DNA from: an uncultured Ruminobacter sp.
GTDB lineage: Bacteria > Pseudomonadota > Gammaproteobacteria > Enterobacterales > Succinivibrionaceae
Length of the DNA stretch: 64,000 nucleotides
Assembly: GCA_902776415.1 (NCBI GenBank)
Contig: CACYPY010000005.1
Location: 1 to 64,000, forward strand
Reading direction: 5' to 3'
Shown piece by piece: positions 27,944 through 36,769 of the stretch. The notes below the pieces were generated by a model that searched no databases, was not told the DNA's origin, and saw nothing but the letters and a program-made list of their open reading frames with translations. How positions within the stretch are numbered: the first letter of the stretch is position 1; each line of letters begins with the position of its first letter. The translations under genes and the position numbers were made by a program.

Positions 27944-28223
27944 TCCTCATAAGCGATGAAAAAAAATTGTCAGAAGATCTCCTTTTGAAAAGAACTTCAG
28001 AATGAAAATAAAATGAACGATATTGAAGAGAAGGGGAAATGTTTATAAAATCAGGGACGATGGGGGTTGGGAAAGAAAAATTTGAAAAGCAGCAATGTTT
28101 TTAGGCTGTGAGGTTAAGCCTCCTGAAAACGGGGATACATTGGCACAAAAAGCTGTCGTGACTGGAACAAGTAGTAATGGCAAAAAGTTTGTCGTCAGTG
28201 GGTGGCATAGCTGTCGTTTATCA

Positions 28224-28460
28224 AACGAAAGAAATGAAATCACCGAGGGAACCTTTACCAATGTGGCCGTCAGGACAGGAGACCGGATATTCACGCCTCC
28301 CGTATCCGCCGGACTTCTTAACGGAATCATGCGCCAGAAGCTCATAGAAGAGGGAGTGTTGCAGGAAAGAACCCTGTACCCCCGGGATCTGAAAAATGCC
28401 GACGCGGTATACTGTCTCAATTCCGTACGGGGAATGTTCGAGGTGGAACTATGCTTCTGA
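28224..28460 (+). pseudogene. pabC: pabBC 3' part (PabC-like domain end)
   Basis: Continues the split gene after the element: NERNEITEGTFTNVAVR, then TPPVSAGLLNGIMRQKLIEEG and the family end VYCLNSVRGMFEVEL, the PLP-enzyme fold-class IV signature of aminodeoxychorismate lyase. The first nine bases are the right target-site duplication (28224-28232). Its last ten bases overlap the pabA start. No start codon or ribosome-binding site of its own is evident, so it is probably not expressed as a protein. Confidence 0.9.
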
Positions 28461-29011
28461 TTGACAACTATGACTCCTTTACCTACAACATTGTCCAGTA
28501 TCTCAGAATGCTCGGAGTCTCTCCTCTGGTCATTAAGAATGATGAGCTCACCCCGGAACAGGTCAAGAAGCTGGATTTTGACAGAATCATCATCTCTCCG
28601 GGCTGGGGTTCCCCGGAAAACTCCGGAATCAGCATGGACGTAATCGCCTGTTATCAGGACAGGAAGCCCATCCTCGGCATCTGTCTCGGAATGCAGTGCA
28701 TCGCCCGGTACTTCGGGGCGGAAATTGTCCGGGCCCCCTGTCCCTGCCACGGGAAAAACTCGGACATCTTCTTCAGACCGGACTTCAGGCTTTTTCAGGG
28801 ATTCCGCCAGGGCTTCGGCGCCACCAGATACCACTCCCTGATGGTTGCCAGACCTCCGGAGGCTGTGGAAATCACGGCGGAAACCGCGGATCATATTCCC
28901 ATGGCCCTGAAAATCTCCGGGAAACGCATCTACGGCGTGCAGTTCCATCCGGAAGCCGTCCTTACGGAACACGGCCTTGATATTTTTAAAAATTTCATCG
29001 AACTCTGCTAA
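28451..29011 (+). CDS. pabA: Aminodeoxychorismate synthase amidotransferase subunit PabA
   Basis: Class I glutamine amidotransferase that feeds ammonia to PabB (or to anthranilate synthase if shared). The 186-residue protein opens MLLIDNYDSFTYNIVQYL, has the oxyanion strand SPGWGSPENSG near residue 45, the catalytic Cys in GICLGMQ near 79 and the His/Glu of the triad in GVQFHPEAVLTEHG near 165. It is intact although its partner gene upstream is destroyed, so it either serves another synthase or is awaiting decay. It overlaps the pabBC stop by ten bases. Confidence 0.92.
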   Translation: MLLIDNYDSFTYNIVQYLRMLGVSPLVIKNDELTPEQVKKLDFDRIIISPGWGSPENSGISMDVIACYQDRKPILGICLGMQCIARYFGAEIVRAPCPCHGKNSDIFFRPDFRLFQGFRQGFGATRYHSLMVARPPEAVEITAETADHIPMALKISGKRIYGVQFHPEAVLTEHGLDIFKNFIELC

Positions 29012-29115
29012 GATATCGGAAGAACAGAGTTTTTACGGACGGCCCCGGATTTGCCGGGTGCTGATCCCGTCGGAATTCTGATTTCTCCGTTTTTTCCCTG
29101 ATTACGAGGTGTTAA

Positions 29116-29982
29116 ATGCTGCAGGATATCGGTCCCCACGTTTTCAGAAACGAATTCTCCCTGAAACGCCCGCCCCGGGCTTCAGACTGGGTAATGGCCT
29201 TCCGTGACCGGAACATCCTTGTCAGCGGGAACGGAAAGGATGTCCCGCTGAGGCTTCCCGAAGTCTCTTCATTTGACAAGGGGAAGCTTCTGTACCTTTT
29301 TTCCGCGGACAGCCGGGCCTGTTATCTTTATACCGGGGATCCGGATGCGCTAGGTATCCCGGGTTTCTCCTGGCAGAGCACTGTGACGCTCCGTTCCGAA
29401 AACCCCCGGCTTATCTGCTTTGCCGGCTTCACAGCCTGGCACCTCCACAGCTGGTACATCACTAACCGGTTCTGCGGAAAATGCGGTGCCGAAACCGCGC
29501 ATTCCGAAAACGAAAGAGCTCTCTTCTGCCCCCGCTGCGGGAATATAATATACCCCCGCATCGCCCCGGCGGTTATCGTCGGCATTACCGACGGAGACAG
29601 ACTTCTGATTACCCGTTACCGGGATCGGCCGTACCGGGGACCTGCTCTGATTGCCGGCTTCTGCGAAATCGGAGAAACCCCGGAACAGACGGCCTCCCGG
29701 GAAGCCATGGAGGAGGTCGGTATCCGAATCAGGGATTTAACCTATGCGGGGTCCCAGCCCTGGGGACTGGACGGCAATCTGCTCATGGGCTTTATGGCCA
29801 AAGCTGACGGCAACACCAGGATCATCCGCGACGAAAACGAGCTCGCCGAAGCTGTCTGGCTTTCCCGGGAGGAGATTCCGGAACCGGATACCGTAATCTC
29901 CCTTACCAGAACCATGATAAGCAACTTTAAAAGGCACGGCTTCAATTTCGGGAACGGGAACGGCATTACAGGCGGAAATTAA
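29116..29982 (+). CDS. nudC: NAD(H) pyrophosphatase / deNADding hydrolase NudC
   Basis: Nudix hydrolase that cleaves NADH and removes NAD caps from RNA. The 288-residue protein has a zinc ribbon, CGKCGAET...FCPRCGN, around residues 120-145, then the Nudix box GFCEIGETPEQTASREAMEEVGI around 180-202 (pattern GX5EX7REUXEEXGU) and the NudC-specific SQPWGLDGNLLMGF after it. AGGTGTT precedes the ATG. It follows pabA by about 100 bases and may share its transcript. Confidence 0.93.
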   Translation: MLQDIGPHVFRNEFSLKRPPRASDWVMAFRDRNILVSGNGKDVPLRLPEVSSFDKGKLLYLFSADSRACYLYTGDPDALGIPGFSWQSTVTLRSENPRLICFAGFTAWHLHSWYITNRFCGKCGAETAHSENERALFCPRCGNIIYPRIAPAVIVGITDGDRLLITRYRDRPYRGPALIAGFCEIGETPEQTASREAMEEVGIRIRDLTYAGSQPWGLDGNLLMGFMAKADGNTRIIRDENELAEAVWLSREEIPEPDTVISLTRTMISNFKRHGFNFGNGNGITGGN

Positions 29983-30018
29983 GACGGGACTGCCGGAAAT
30001 TCAAGGCTTGAAAATAAT

Positions 30019-32445
30019 ATGAACAGATACCTGATAATTACCAACGATACCGAAGCCCTGCCAAACCGGGCAACAGAGGATCATGTCCGGCGCCTCATGT
30101 GGGGAGAACATGAAAACGGCACTGCCGGTGTCAGGGAAATGGCGGACATTGCCCGGGAATTTCACGGCAAAATCACCTTCTTCGTGGATATCTGCGGCGC
30201 TCTGGACCGCAAGGACGAGGTACTGGAGGTAGCCCGCTGGCTGAATGATAACGGACAGGACGTGGAGCTGCATCTGCATCCGGAATACCTCCCGGAAACC
30301 TTCTGGAAATCCCGGGGCCTTCAGAATAACCCCAGATGGCTGAATCAGTACCTGGAAAGCGATCGGGACCGGCTTCGGCTTCTGATAAAAACCTTCGGAG
30401 GCGAGCTTGAAAGAGTCCTGGGCAGAAAATTAAACGCCTACCGGGCCGGCTCCTTCCGGTGGAACTCTCTCACTCCGGAGGTGCTCCGGGAATGCGGGAT
30501 TCCCCTGGCCTTCAACAACACCCGGGCCTCAGTGGCAGAGGGACAGTGTCCCTATGCCGCGGGAGAACAGTATCCGTTCAGGTGGTCAAACGGCATTATC
30601 GAGGTGCCGGTAACCGAGCGCATTTTCCCGCCCCGATCCCGACACAACTGGTGGATTCGCTACCAGTACCCGCTCTGCAGCCTGGTGCGCTACAGAACCG
30701 GACTCGGCTCCTTCATTCCCTGCAGCATAAGCCCCCGGGATGAATTTGTGGTGCTGCTCATGCATTCCTGGTCATTCCTGTACCGCGACAGCGAGGGCTA
30801 TGAATACTACCGGGACGACCAAAGGCTGGAGGGCTTCCGGAAGCTGCTCCGGAAAATGAGCCGGGATTTTGATATCATCGATTCCCGTGATTTAAAGTCT
30901 CTTATCGATTCCGGCAAATTTGAAATAAGGCACACCGAGGATCTCTCAAAAGCCGTGTATGTTCCGGAAACCCTGAAATTCAGGAATATCTCCCGGCAGA
31001 AGAACCTCCGGTTTAACAGCAGAATTCTTAAAAACCGGAATACTCCGGAAAAACCGCACGGGATTCATGCTCCGGGACGGTTCCTGGGCGGCCTTCAGAA
31101 CTGTCTCCTGCCGGAAACTCTTTTTAAGTATCTCCGTTCCGAACACAACACCGGGCTTTATCACCTTTCCCTGACCAAAAAGGACGGCAGAACGGCAGTT
31201 GTCATCAGAAACAGAAGCTCCAACAAAATTGAAAAGAAACAGTATATCCCTCTGAACATCATTCATAACGTCAGCGATTTCAGGATCGGGGAGTATCTTC
31301 CGTTGCATATTGCGGCATCCGGAGCCATGGAGATTCTGGCCGGACTGATCTTCTACGACGGGCAAGGACAGCACATCGCAAGCTCGGTTCAGAAATGCAA
31401 CTCCGACATCGTTGCCAGAATTCCCCGGAACGCGGCCCTGTTTTCCATAATGCTGCGGGTTCCGGAAGACTTCCGGGAGACAGAGCTGGCCTTTATCGCC
31501 CTGACTCCGGCGGATCCGGTCTCCGATTTCCTGTTTCCGATAACCGGAGCCTCCGGAAACCGGGACTCTCGTCTCAGTCTGACATTCCCCCGGGCTTCGA
31601 AATTCCCCGAAAAACCGCATCCGGATGCCACAGCCCCCGGGGATTATCTCAGACTGGCGGTTTTCCGTCCGGAAAACAGAAAGCACGGAGCCGTGATTGT
31701 TCTTCCGGAAAACGGCAGCCTGATAAGAAACCGGATCGCGGATTTCCCGGGATACAGCCGTTATCTTGCGGAAAAGCTTCATGATGAACTGACCGAATAT
31801 ACGGTTATCTATGCGGCAGAGCCCTTTCCGGACAGGAAGAACGGCTATGGCGGAAGCTGGTTCTTTGACAGAAACGGCGCAAGCGTCATTCCCGAACTGG
31901 CCGCAAGAATCAGGGAAATCCTGGGTGAGGATTGCCGGAACATCGTCTGCGCCGGCCATGGCATGGGAGCCACCGCGGCGCTCCAGCTTTCCCTGATCCT
32001 GAAGGCCGGACACTGCCTGTGCGACTTCATACAGGCGGATCTTCTCAAAAATGCGAATTTCGCAAAATTACGCGGAGATATTCTGAAGCTTAACGGGGCG
32101 AATCCGGAAGAGCAGGCATCAGGAGAGACGGATCCGGGAGACCATGACATTTCAAAGCTTCATGCCCTGATGAACCTGTTTCCGGAAAACTGCCCCCGGG
32201 CAATTCACTTCAATTTTGAAGGCAATAACTCCGCCATTGCGGATCTGGGGGCGGAGCAGGAAAAGCTGGATATCCGGATTAAAAAGTCCTGCTTTATGGC
32301 AGTCATTACCAAAAACGTAAAGGATCCGGTGTCAGACACGCCCTGTACCGCCATTCCTGTTAAGGAAGCGGCTTCCCTGCTCAGGATGATGCTAAAGGGC
32401 AACTACACAAACATGCTCTTAAGCAGGCAGCGGAACGGAACCTGA
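30019..32445 (+). CDS. Two-domain protein: NodB-like deacetylase and alpha/beta-hydrolase-like domain
   Basis: An 808-residue cytosolic protein (no signal peptide). Residues 1-300 look like a polysaccharide deacetylase fold: TNDTEALP near the start could supply the metal/catalytic Asp and VELHLHPEYLP near 90 the two His ligands; AYRAGSFRWN and EVPVTERIFP also fit. The C-terminal third (about 530-800) resembles an alpha/beta-hydrolase of the Asp2 or XcbB/CpsF type, but the nucleophile elbow reads CAGHGMGA, with Gly at the usual Ser position. A role in cell-surface glycan synthesis or modification is plausible from the domains only. Confidence 0.6.
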   Translation: MNRYLIITNDTEALPNRATEDHVRRLMWGEHENGTAGVREMADIAREFHGKITFFVDICGALDRKDEVLEVARWLNDNGQDVELHLHPEYLPETFWKSRGLQNNPRWLNQYLESDRDRLRLLIKTFGGELERVLGRKLNAYRAGSFRWNSLTPEVLRECGIPLAFNNTRASVAEGQCPYAAGEQYPFRWSNGIIEVPVTERIFPPRSRHNWWIRYQYPLCSLVRYRTGLGSFIPCSISPRDEFVVLLMHSWSFLYRDSEGYEYYRDDQRLEGFRKLLRKMSRDFDIIDSRDLKSLIDSGKFEIRHTEDLSKAVYVPETLKFRNISRQKNLRFNSRILKNRNTPEKPHGIHAPGRFLGGLQNCLLPETLFKYLRSEHNTGLYHLSLTKKDGRTAVVIRNRSSNKIEKKQYIPLNIIHNVSDFRIGEYLPLHIAASGAMEILAGLIFYDGQGQHIASSVQKCNSDIVARIPRNAALFSIMLRVPEDFRETELAFIALTPADPVSDFLFPITGASGNRDSRLSLTFPRASKFPEKPHPDATAPGDYLRLAVFRPENRKHGAVIVLPENGSLIRNRIADFPGYSRYLAEKLHDELTEYTVIYAAEPFPDRKNGYGGSWFFDRNGASVIPELAARIREILGEDCRNIVCAGHGMGATAALQLSLILKAGHCLCDFIQADLLKNANFAKLRGDILKLNGANPEEQASGETDPGDHDISKLHALMNLFPENCPRAIHFNFEGNNSAIADLGAEQEKLDIRIKKSCFMAVITKNVKDPVSDTPCTAIPVKEAASLLRMMLKGNYTNMLLSRQRNGT

Positions 32446-32465
32446 TTCCATCGGGAAACGGCAGG

Positions 32466-32485
32466 AAAAACCCCGGGATACCGGG
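32466..32485 (-). terminator. Intrinsic terminator of the hybrid kinase operon
   Basis: On the minus strand a CCCGG-TATC-CCGGG hairpin is followed by GTTTTT, 13 bases past the kinase stop. Confidence 0.7.
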
Positions 32486-32497
32486 CTGTTCTCCGAG

Positions 32498-34855
32498 CTA
32501 TTCGATGGTCTCGATGCGCTGATTTCCGGTTCCGTCGCCCCGGTGGCTCTTCTTTACAATATCGGCAATAAGCCCCAGGTTGCTTTCCTCAGCTGACGAG
32601 GAGAAGCTCCCCACGCTCCCGTCGTCGGATCCGGTATCATTGCTGCCGTGATGCACCAGCCGGTTTTCCCGGATTTCCTCCCTGAGCTCCCGGTTCTTCT
32701 CCATGATGATTTCCGACAGATCCTGCAGCTTGTTTTTCAGGGTCTCGGAATTCACCGGCTTTGAAAGCAGATCAATCATTCCGGCAACATGGCAGTCATG
32801 CCGCTCCTCGTCTGAGCTGTTGGCGGTCAGTGCCACTATCGGCATGCTGCGATAGCACGAAAGAATCTTTCTGGTGGCCTGAATGCCGTCCATCACCGGC
32901 ATCCGGATATCCATCAGGATAAGCTCCGGAGGCTCCTGAAGCACCGCGGCCACCGCCTCTTCTCCGTTGGAAGCCACTCTGACACTGTGCCCCAGGTTTT
33001 CCAGCATGGTTTTTAGAACAAACTGGTTGATGCGGGAATCCTCCACCAGCAGGATACTGAAATGAACGTCGTAAAGCTTCCCGATCTTGCGGACCGAAGT
33101 GGCTCCGATAAGATCATTCCGGGCCACCAGACACGGAATTTCAAACCAGAAGGTAGACCCCTTTCCCAGCTCGGTTTTTATGCCGATTTTGCCGTCCATG
33201 CATTCCACCAGCCGTTTTGAAATGGCCAGCCCCAGTCCGGATCCGCCGTACTTTCTGGAAATCGAGCCGTCAAGCTGCTGGAACGGAGTAAACAGATTCC
33301 TGAGCTTGGCCCTGGGAATTCCGGGACCGGAATCCTGCACGGAAAACTTCAGCCGGTTTTCAAAGCGCTCCGCCAGAACCTTTACCCCGCCCTTTGCGGT
33401 AAATTTGACGGCATTGTTGATAAGGTTGTAAAAAATCTGGGACAGCCGGTGCGAATCTCCCACCACCATGACCGGGAAACTGTCTCCGAACTTCAGGGAA
33501 AGCTCAAGCCCCTTGTCATGAGCCCGGCCCTCCATCTGTCTCACCACCGAGCTTATGGTGTCTCTGATGTTGTACTTGCTCTTCTCCATAATCATGGTCT
33601 GGGACGATATATGGGAAAAATCCAGCACATCGTGAAGAATATTCTGCAGCACCGAAGCACTCTGAGACACACTCCTGAGATAGCCGCGCTGCTCCTCGGT
33701 GATGTTCTCGGAACTGCCGACGATCTCGATAAGTCCCATGATGGCCTGCAACGGGGTTTTGATTTCATGGGAGATCTCCGCCAGATAACGGGTGGAGGCG
33801 GAGCTTGCCTTTTCGGCATTTTCCTTGGCCTTGCGCAGAATCTGATTCTGACTGTGGCTTTTGGTGATATTGAGAAAGTTGCCCCGGTAGCCCGCAAAGC
33901 TGCCGTCAGCATTGTAGTAGGGTTCGCCGTTTACCAGCACCCAGATAATCCGGTCATTGTAGGAGCTCGGTACCTCCAGATTCACGATCAGATTGTGATT
34001 GGCGGCAATGTCGTGGTAGATTTTCTTTTTCAGATCCCTGGGGGAATCGTGAACATCCCACCGGATAAGATCCAGAAGCCGGGTTCCCACCAGACTCTGA
34101 TACGGTGGCAGATCATTGTACTGATTCTGCATCAGTTCGGTATGGTCACCGGCAAAAACATGAATAAGCCGGAAATGATCATCCGTCTGCCATAACATCT
34201 CATATGACAGCCTTCGGAAGGTTTTTACCTTGTCCTGATAATCCAGAAGAGATCTGGTTCTGGCCCGCACCATCTGCTCCAGCTGGTTCCGGTACCGGAG
34301 ATTAATCATGGCCTGGGTAAATACCGGAAGCACCTCCGTGACATCCCGGCGACTCCTGAGATTCATGGCGAACCGTTCTCTGCTCAGGCAGACAAACAGA
34401 AACTTTTCATCATGAAGCAGGAGCGGAATCAGCATGGCGCTTCTGAAAAGCTCCCGGAATGCCGGATCCCCGTTACGGAAATCCGGGGAGCTGACAGGGT
34501 CATAAAGCACCTGAATCCCGCCCCGGAAGCATTTTTGAAGGACGGCAGAATTGGTCCAGGCCATGTTTTTAAGAGCAGGATCGGAAACATACACTACCGA
34601 AAAGTCAGCGGAATCCTCCGTCCTGGAAAGAACCGCCACCTCGTTAAAACTGACAAAGGTGTGCATGGAGCGGATCAGCACCTCGTACTGCTCCTCCTCC
34701 CCGAAAACATGTTCCAGATCCTTCAGCATCCCGAACAGGCTTTTCTGGGAGGCATGCTGCCATGTTTCCCGATCTTCGGAAAGGGCATGCAGCAGAAAAC
34801 GGATTTTGTTCCGCTCTTCCAGAGAGTATGTGGAAAAAAACTCCTCGCCATTCAT
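32498..34855 (-). CDS. Soluble hybrid sensor histidine kinase
   Basis: A 785-residue kinase with no transmembrane helix. In order: a GAF-like region (about 35-190), a short coiled coil, a PAS/PAC region (about 215-340), HisKA with the phospho-acceptor His in AEISHEIKTPLQ near 363, an HATPase domain with NNAVKFT and GSGLGLAISKRL (470-585), and a receiver domain with the phospho-acceptor Asp in LILMDIRMPVMDG near 648. Being a hybrid, it needs an Hpt partner, and one lies two genes upstream. The gene between encodes a FIST protein, so cytosolic sensing through that protein is likely. It resembles Vibrio VpsS or Pseudomonas NahK in design. Confidence 0.92.
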   Translation of the reverse strand: MNGEEFFSTYSLEERNKIRFLLHALSEDRETWQHASQKSLFGMLKDLEHVFGEEEQYEVLIRSMHTFVSFNEVAVLSRTEDSADFSVVYVSDPALKNMAWTNSAVLQKCFRGGIQVLYDPVSSPDFRNGDPAFRELFRSAMLIPLLLHDEKFLFVCLSRERFAMNLRSRRDVTEVLPVFTQAMINLRYRNQLEQMVRARTRSLLDYQDKVKTFRRLSYEMLWQTDDHFRLIHVFAGDHTELMQNQYNDLPPYQSLVGTRLLDLIRWDVHDSPRDLKKKIYHDIAANHNLIVNLEVPSSYNDRIIWVLVNGEPYYNADGSFAGYRGNFLNITKSHSQNQILRKAKENAEKASSASTRYLAEISHEIKTPLQAIMGLIEIVGSSENITEEQRGYLRSVSQSASVLQNILHDVLDFSHISSQTMIMEKSKYNIRDTISSVVRQMEGRAHDKGLELSLKFGDSFPVMVVGDSHRLSQIFYNLINNAVKFTAKGGVKVLAERFENRLKFSVQDSGPGIPRAKLRNLFTPFQQLDGSISRKYGGSGLGLAISKRLVECMDGKIGIKTELGKGSTFWFEIPCLVARNDLIGATSVRKIGKLYDVHFSILLVEDSRINQFVLKTMLENLGHSVRVASNGEEAVAAVLQEPPELILMDIRMPVMDGIQATRKILSCYRSMPIVALTANSSDEERHDCHVAGMIDLLSKPVNSETLKNKLQDLSEIIMEKNRELREEIRENRLVHHGSNDTGSDDGSVGSFSSSAEESNLGLIADIVKKSHRGDGTGNQRIETIE

Positions 34856-34867
34856 AAGCAGTTCCCT

Positions 34868-36145
34868 TTAACCGAGGTCCTTTTCCAGAAACCACACCGA
34901 GGATATCACGTAATTGCACATTATGTATTCCATGTTATCCATATCCTTGGCAAACTCTCCGTGCTGGGGGGTTGTAACGAACGGAAAGTTCTCGCTGGCC
35001 CTGACCTGGGAAACGACGCTGTCTGCATATCCGGATTCCCGTTCCCCCGTGGAGTAGCTGTCGCACATATAATGCAGAGCTCCCAGAACTGCCCGGTCCG
35101 AAGGACACCTCACCCTGCCGAAATACCGCACAATGTCATTGGAATTTACGGACATGAGACAGACCCGCATCCCTTTTTCCCAGATATTGGAGATTCTGAG
35201 GGAGCGATCCGGATTAACCTGCACCGGATAAGTGATATTAAAGCGTACGGTTCCCCTGATGTCGGCAGTCTGCCTGGCGATGGTCCACCGGCTGCGCAGT
35301 TTGAAAAGCTCCTGATTGATCTTGTCAGGACTCCAGGAGGAACTGTCCCGGTCCAGCCACCTGAAAAGCACGTCTGCCGCCGGCTGATTGTCAATTTCGG
35401 AAATGACATCCCCGAAAGCCTCGGTAACCACGCCGTGATGACCTTCCGGCTCACAGCTGCTTTCGCCGGTCACCAGAACATCGCAGTCCGTGTACAGAAA
35501 CGTCATCACATAAAGACTTTTTCCGGTCAGAATCCCCTCTTCGGTGAAGACCGTCACGTCTCCTTCCGATATATCAAACATTCCGCCGGCAACCTGTACC
35601 GAATCACCCATATATTCGGCCAGCGCATGCGCAAAAGGCAACTGGGCATTCTCGGTGCAGTGAAACATGATGAGATCCGGGAACACCCCGCATAATCCGG
35701 CTTTCTCGGATATTACGTTGAACACCCGTTCGGAATCAATACCACTGTCCCCGGCATAAATTCCGGCAAGGCTTCCCAGTGATACATCATCGCCGGAAAA
35801 GGCCAGAGCTATAACGCCTCCGCTGCCGGATACCTTCGGCTCCCTGAATCTGTTTACCGAAAACCGGCTTCTGGAAACTCCGCCGGCAGAAAGAGCGGAT
35901 TCCGCATTTAAATTTCCGATGAGCACATTCCTGTCAAAAGCCCCGTTTTTCACACTCATTCCAACAACGGGAATCCCCGGGAAGAACTCCAGAGCGGCAG
36001 TCCTGAGCCTGGCGGGAGACAGCGATTTCTGAAAATAAAGACACACCCCTGCCGGCTTCCGGCCGTCCTTAAGAATTTCCCGGGCCAGATGCTCCACGGC
36101 ATCTCTTTCATCGGAAAGCATGGAACCGGCAGTAACAATCTGCAT
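34868..36145 (-). CDS. FIST domain signal protein (NosP-like)
   Basis: A 425-residue soluble protein. The FIST_N domain spans about residues 15-210 (FFPGIPVVGMSVKNGAF near 55, then GVIALAFSG), and FIST_C about 225-390 (NPDRSLRISN, RCPSDRAVLGALHY). FIST proteins bind small ligands; the NosP subgroup binds haem and senses nitric oxide, regulating an adjacent hybrid kinase. Adjacency to a cytosolic hybrid kinase (12 bp) and to an Hpt gene (4 bp) is the NosP arrangement. Haem binding cannot be judged from the sequence alone. Confidence 0.85.
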   Translation of the reverse strand: MQIVTAGSMLSDERDAVEHLAREILKDGRKPAGVCLYFQKSLSPARLRTAALEFFPGIPVVGMSVKNGAFDRNVLIGNLNAESALSAGGVSRSRFSVNRFREPKVSGSGGVIALAFSGDDVSLGSLAGIYAGDSGIDSERVFNVISEKAGLCGVFPDLIMFHCTENAQLPFAHALAEYMGDSVQVAGGMFDISEGDVTVFTEEGILTGKSLYVMTFLYTDCDVLVTGESSCEPEGHHGVVTEAFGDVISEIDNQPAADVLFRWLDRDSSSWSPDKINQELFKLRSRWTIARQTADIRGTVRFNITYPVQVNPDRSLRISNIWEKGMRVCLMSVNSNDIVRYFGRVRCPSDRAVLGALHYMCDSYSTGERESGYADSVVSQVRASENFPFVTTPQHGEFAKDMDNMEYIMCNYVISSVWFLEKDLG

Positions 36146-36149
36146 ATGC

Positions 36150-36506
36150 TCAGAATTCCTTAAGATCTTCCGCCGTGAGTCTGGAAACGGCGTCCCTGGT
36201 TTCCGCCAGAGTGCTTATGAATTTTCTGATTTCGGCATCCATGTCTCCGACAGCCACCCCGGACTTGCATTTTTTGTCAAGACTGAGAGCCTGTTCCAGA
36301 GCGTCGGCGGCACCGTAGGTCTCCAGAACCGACTTCTGGGTATGAATGTCGCGTGCCAGAGTCTCAAAATCTCCGGACGCCAGCGATTTCTGAAGACGCT
36401 CAATGGTTTCCGTGGATTCCTGAACATAGACATCCCGGATCCCCGGAAACATCTCCGTTCCCACATCGTTAACCATGGCGCGCAGGATGGTCATATCTAT
36501 AATCAT
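36150..36506 (-). CDS. LuxU-like histidine phosphotransfer (Hpt) protein
   Basis: A 118-residue, mostly helical protein. His55 in RDIHTQKSVLETYGA matches the Hpt phospho-acceptor motif (H.LKG....G) in relaxed form; LuxU proteins of Vibrio are 114 residues with His58. It would carry phosphate from the hybrid kinase receiver to the LuxO-like regulator encoded next upstream. First gene of the Hpt-FIST-kinase operon; spacing to the FIST gene is four bases. Confidence 0.8.
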   Translation of the reverse strand: MIIDMTILRAMVNDVGTEMFPGIRDVYVQESTETIERLQKSLASGDFETLARDIHTQKSVLETYGAADALEQALSLDKKCKSGVAVGDMDAEIRKFISTLAETRDAVSRLTAEDLKEF

Positions 36507-36769
36507 TTTTAATCCGTCCTGATGTCCTCTTGTATAAAAATCCGGGACATCTTAATCACTCAAAAAATCAGGAACTGCGCGAACAATTCCCAAGACCGCA
36601 TAATAACAAGAGTTGCGCAAAAAAAATGCAATAGCTGTCAAAAACGCCGCACGTTCGGAAAGCGAAAATCTCAAAAACCGACATACTCCAAACTTTAGAC
36701 ACTTTTTCTGACCGCTCCCGGAATTCCGGCATGAAATTACGCCGTTCCGTCCTGAAAAACGGCCGAAAT

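Larger units (their letters stand above)
23434..28223. mobile_element. IS21-like insertion element (4790 bp) with extra genes
   Basis: Bounded by TGATAAACG at the left and its complement CGTTTATCA at the right and flanked by the 9-bp direct repeat AACGAAAGA. Subterminal sites of the form ACGACA-N(5-9)-TGCCA occur twice at the left (23440-23458, as ACGTCA; 23484-23503) and three times inverted at the right (28139-28159, 28176-28195, 28201-28217), as expected for transposase binding. It carries istA- and istB-type genes, a small Cys-rich gene and a KfrA-like gene, all in one overlapping + strand operon, then 1.2 kb of noncoding palindromic DNA. Typical IS21 elements are about half this length and have no such cargo. 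Confidence 0.9.

Noticed and set aside
36507-36769. Sigma-54 promoter upstream of the Hpt-FIST-kinase operon
   Set aside because: A TTGCA-type -12 half exists on the minus strand near 36630, but the essential GG of the -24 element is missing (TTTGACAG).
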